DNA of 46,455 bases, taken from the NCBI RefSeq assembly GCF_023703325.1, contig NZ_JAMQGM010000009.1:1-46455 (forward strand), written 5' to 3'. A model generated the notes under the pieces. That model was not told the origin of the DNA. It was given only the letters and a program-made list of their open reading frames with translations, and searched no databases. The position numbers were made by a program, and so were the translations under genes. Shown piece after piece: positions 44,512-46,455 of the stretch; position 1 is the stretch's first letter, and each line of letters starts with the position of its first letter. This DNA comes from Streptomyces meridianus (GTDB lineage Bacteria; Actinomycetota; Actinomycetes; Streptomycetales; Streptomycetaceae).

Positions 44512-45654
44512 ATGGGAGCCGAGAGCGCCACCATCGCGTACTGGAACGCCGCCGCAGCCGGGTTCGACGACGAACCCGACCACGGGCTGCGCGACCCCGG
44601 CGTGCGGGCGGCCTGGGCCGAACGGCTCGCGGACTGGCTCCCCGGCGAACCGTCGGACGTCCTCGACGTCGGCTGCGGTACCGGCAGCCTGGCCCTGCTC
44701 GCCTGCGAGCAGGGCCACCGGGTCACCGCGGTCGACCTGTCACCGGCCATGGCCGAACGGGCGCGGGCCAAGCTCGCCGGCACCGGCGCGGACGTTCTGG
44801 TCGGCGACGCAGCTCACCCCCCGGTCGGCGAGCGGAAGTTCGACGTGGTCCTCGCCCGGCACCTGCTGTGGGCGCTGCCGTCCCCCGAGGCCGTGCTGCG
44901 CCACTGGGTCTCCCTGGTGCGCCCCGGCGGCCGGCTGGTTCTGGTGGAGGGTGTCTGGGGACAGGTGAATCCGATCGGCATCCCCGCCGCGGCCCTCGCA
45001 GCCGCGGCCGAGCCGCTTGCTGCCCGCCTGCACACCGAACGTCTCTCCGCCGACCCCCGGCTCTGGGGGCGGCAGGTGACCGACGAGCGGTACGCGATGG
45101 TGGTCCGTCCGGCCCCGCCGCAGCGTCACGCCGAAATCGTGGATGTGCACCTGATCCTGCGCCGGGGCGATGAGGTCCTGCTGGGCCGCCGGGCGGGCAC
45201 CGGTTACGCCGACGGACTGCTGCACGCGCCCTCCGGGCGTCTCGAGGACGGCGAGGACGTCGTCGAGGCCATGGTGCGTGAGGCCCGTGAGGAGACCGGA
45301 ATGGACCTGGCTCCCGAGGACCTGCGCGTCGCCCTCGTCATGCAGCACTGCGCCCCCGGCGAACAACCGCGGATGGGCTGGTTCTTCGAGGCCACTGCCG
45401 GGGAGGGCGGCGAACCGGTGAACGCCGAGCCCGACAAGTGCTCGGAGATCGGCTGGTTCCCGCTCGCCGAATTGCCCGACGACATGGTCGCTTACTGCCG
45501 GGCCGGCCTGGACGCGTACCGGGCGGGCCACCGTTTCGTGCTGCACCGGCACCGGCCCGGGGACGCGATCGCCCACTCCCCGGGCTCACCGTCCCGCGCG
45601 GTCCCCCTGCCGGGTACCCGGAGTGCCCGGCCGTCCCCGCCGCCGGCCGGCTGA
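44512..45654 (+). CDS. Bifunctional SAM-dependent methyltransferase / Nudix hydrolase fusion
   Basis: One polypeptide of 380 residues joins two enzymes. Residues about 1-180 are a class I SAM methyltransferase with VLDVGCGTGSLALLA (50-64), VTAVDLSPAM and LVRPGGRLVLVEGVWG. Residues about 208-340 are a Nudix hydrolase with a complete signature at 242-264: Gly242, Glu248, then REAREETGM. The tail is Pro-rich. Neither substrate is known. The methyltransferase resembles those acting on small molecules. The join could mean methylation and cleavage of related nucleotide metabolites, but this is speculation. Confidence 0.88.
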   Translation: MGAESATIAYWNAAAAGFDDEPDHGLRDPGVRAAWAERLADWLPGEPSDVLDVGCGTGSLALLACEQGHRVTAVDLSPAMAERARAKLAGTGADVLVGDAAHPPVGERKFDVVLARHLLWALPSPEAVLRHWVSLVRPGGRLVLVEGVWGQVNPIGIPAAALAAAAEPLAARLHTERLSADPRLWGRQVTDERYAMVVRPAPPQRHAEIVDVHLILRRGDEVLLGRRAGTGYADGLLHAPSGRLEDGEDVVEAMVREAREETGMDLAPEDLRVALVMQHCAPGEQPRMGWFFEATAGEGGEPVNAEPDKCSEIGWFPLAELPDDMVAYCRAGLDAYRAGHRFVLHRHRPGDAIAHSPGSPSRAVPLPGTRSARPSPPPAG

Positions 45655-45838
45655 ATCAGCCGGCTTCGCCCACGCCGAAACGGCCGGCCGGCAAAGGTGT
45701 TCGAAGCCACCGCCCGGGAGCGTACGCACCGCGGGCGGCGCCTGCCGACTGCTCGGATCAACTCGGAGCGGCTGCGGGCAGGCAGCTCCCCGGTATGCCA
45801 CACAATGGGTGCGACGAACGTGTCGTGAGGAGCTGTCC

Positions 45839-46216
45839 GTGAAGTTGCAGATCAGCGTCGACCCCGGTTCGCCCGAGCCGCCGTACGAGCAGGTGAGGGC
45901 CCAACTGGCCGATCAGGCCCGGTCGGGAGCGCTTCCGGTCGGCTACCGGCTGCCGACGGTGCGCGGGATGGCCGAGGAACTCGGGCTCGCCGCGAACACC
46001 GTGGCCAAGGCGTACCGGGCCCTGGAGTCGGACGGTGTGATCGAGACCCGGGGGCGCAACGGCACGTTCGTCGCGGCGGCCGGAGAAGCAGCGGAGCGCG
46101 AGGCCGCGGCAGCGGCGACTGCTTACGCGCAGCGGGTCCACCGGCTCGGCCTGGACCGTCGGGCAGCCCGAGCGGCGGTCGAGGAGGCGTTGCGGGCCGC
46201 GTACGGGGGAGCCTGA
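45839..46216 (+). CDS. GntR-family regulator, YtrA-type
   Basis: A 125-residue regulator with a GntR winged helix: PYEQVRAQLADQARSGALPVGYRLPTVRGM (in part) and LAANTVAKAYRALESDGVIETRGRNGTFV. The short C-terminal helical region (about 80-125) has no effector-binding domain, which places it in the YtrA class that usually controls an ABC transporter or a neighbour. The GTG at 45839 follows GAGGAG at six bases. No clear target is seen in the window; the exported protein downstream or its own promoter are options. Confidence 0.9.
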   Translation: MKLQISVDPGSPEPPYEQVRAQLADQARSGALPVGYRLPTVRGMAEELGLAANTVAKAYRALESDGVIETRGRNGTFVAAAGEAAEREAAAAATAYAQRVHRLGLDRRAARAAVEEALRAAYGGA

Positions 46217-46299
46217 CGGTACGTTGCGGGCCGTGGTCGCCCCGAAGGGCGGGCGGGGTGCGGGTCCGGGGCAGGCCCCGGGAGCGGGCCGCGCGGGCG

Positions 46300-46313
46300 A
46301 ATTGGCGCCAATT
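46300..46313. promoter_or_regulatory. Perfect AATTGGCGCCAATT palindrome before the last gene
   Basis: A perfect 14-base palindrome in the AT-rich region between the GntR gene and the exported-protein gene. It lies about 100 bases before that start. A GTGGT/ACCAC repeat at 46361-46376 lies downstream. A GntR-type protein could bind here, but this is only proximity. Confidence 0.5.
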
Positions 46314-46410
46314 ATGAGGCCATACGGGGCAAGGTTTGGCATGGACACTTCCAAAGTATCCGTGGTGCTGCTACCACAGATCTGGCAGCAATCCTGCTTT
46401 GGGAGGTTCC

Positions 46411-46455
46411 ATGAAACTGTCCCGTATCGCGGCCACTCTGTCCGCATTCCTTCTC
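46411..46455 (+). CDS. N-terminus of an exported protein (cut by window end)
   Basis: ATG at 46411 is preceded by GGGAGG. The 15 codons in the window read MKLSRIAATLSAFLL, the beginning of a signal peptide (two basic residues followed by a hydrophobic core). No function can be assigned. Its upstream region holds the palindrome at 46300. Confidence 0.6.
   Translation, partial: MKLSRIAATLSAFLL

Overview
The window is very GC-rich chromosomal DNA with strong third-position G/C bias, short 4-base gene overlaps (ATGA/GTGA), many GTG starts and some TTG starts. Its gene content is typical of Streptomyces: streptogrisin proteases, a SepF-like protein, an Rpf/LysM secreted protein and a DnaE2/ImuB-like cassette. 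The order scpA-scpB-rluB ... aroH-tyrA-cmk-plsC-der ... sepF-like ... dnaE2 matches what I remember of the core arm of the Streptomyces chromosome. I could not check that against a database. I see no tRNA, rRNA, CRISPR array, insertion sequence, prophage or secondary-metabolite cluster.

Layout. 1-3306: tail of an unidentified gene, then the condensin partners scpA and scpB and a 23S rRNA pseudouridine synthase. 3328-6980: a strong terminator, then a four-gene NAD-salvage/ADP-ribose operon (pnuC, NadR-like NMN adenylyltransferase/kinase, nrtR, ADP-ribosylglycohydrolase) in which every junction is a 4-base overlap. A perfect palindrome sits over its -10 region and ribosome binding site. 7039-8660 (minus): a cation-efflux gene with two frameshifts and a DUF952 gene. 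8842-14060: a DUF937 protein, aroH, tyrA, cmk, plsC and der, ended by a bidirectional terminator. 14119-15497 (minus): two overlapping unknown genes. 15671-18859: an Rpf-like secreted protein, a decayed ABC-transporter remnant on the minus strand, and two lipoproteins, one a branched-chain amino-acid type binding protein. 18887-24873: a lone cytochrome oxidase subunit I, an I78 inhibitor, a PAP2 phosphatase, an MFS exporter and a SepF-like protein.

25092-30221: a DUF5685 protein with a 30-residue cysteine tail, then an SGPA-like protease, an SPFH protein and an SGPD-like protease. 30535-35234: a LexA-type box and the translationally coupled dnaE2-imuB-like mutagenesis pair. 35309-38286: a SnoaL-like protein, a secreted lipase with a palindrome-rich promoter, a GNAT enzyme and a LysE exporter. 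38385-41673: a short-chain fatty acid transporter divergent from a fused AccD/AccA-type carboxyltransferase. 41723-46455: a LysE exporter and metallophosphoesterase pair divergent from a CGNR zinc-finger regulator, then a GNAT, a methyltransferase-Nudix fusion, a GntR regulator and the start of an exported protein.

The most system-like segment is the NAD operon. It joins uptake of a pyridine precursor, its conversion to NAD, a Nudix-type regulator that probably senses an NAD-derived metabolite, and an enzyme that removes ADP-ribose from proteins or small molecules, all probably controlled by one autoregulatory operator. Several genes are broken (cation-efflux gene, ABC remnant), which points to ongoing local decay or to sequencing errors.
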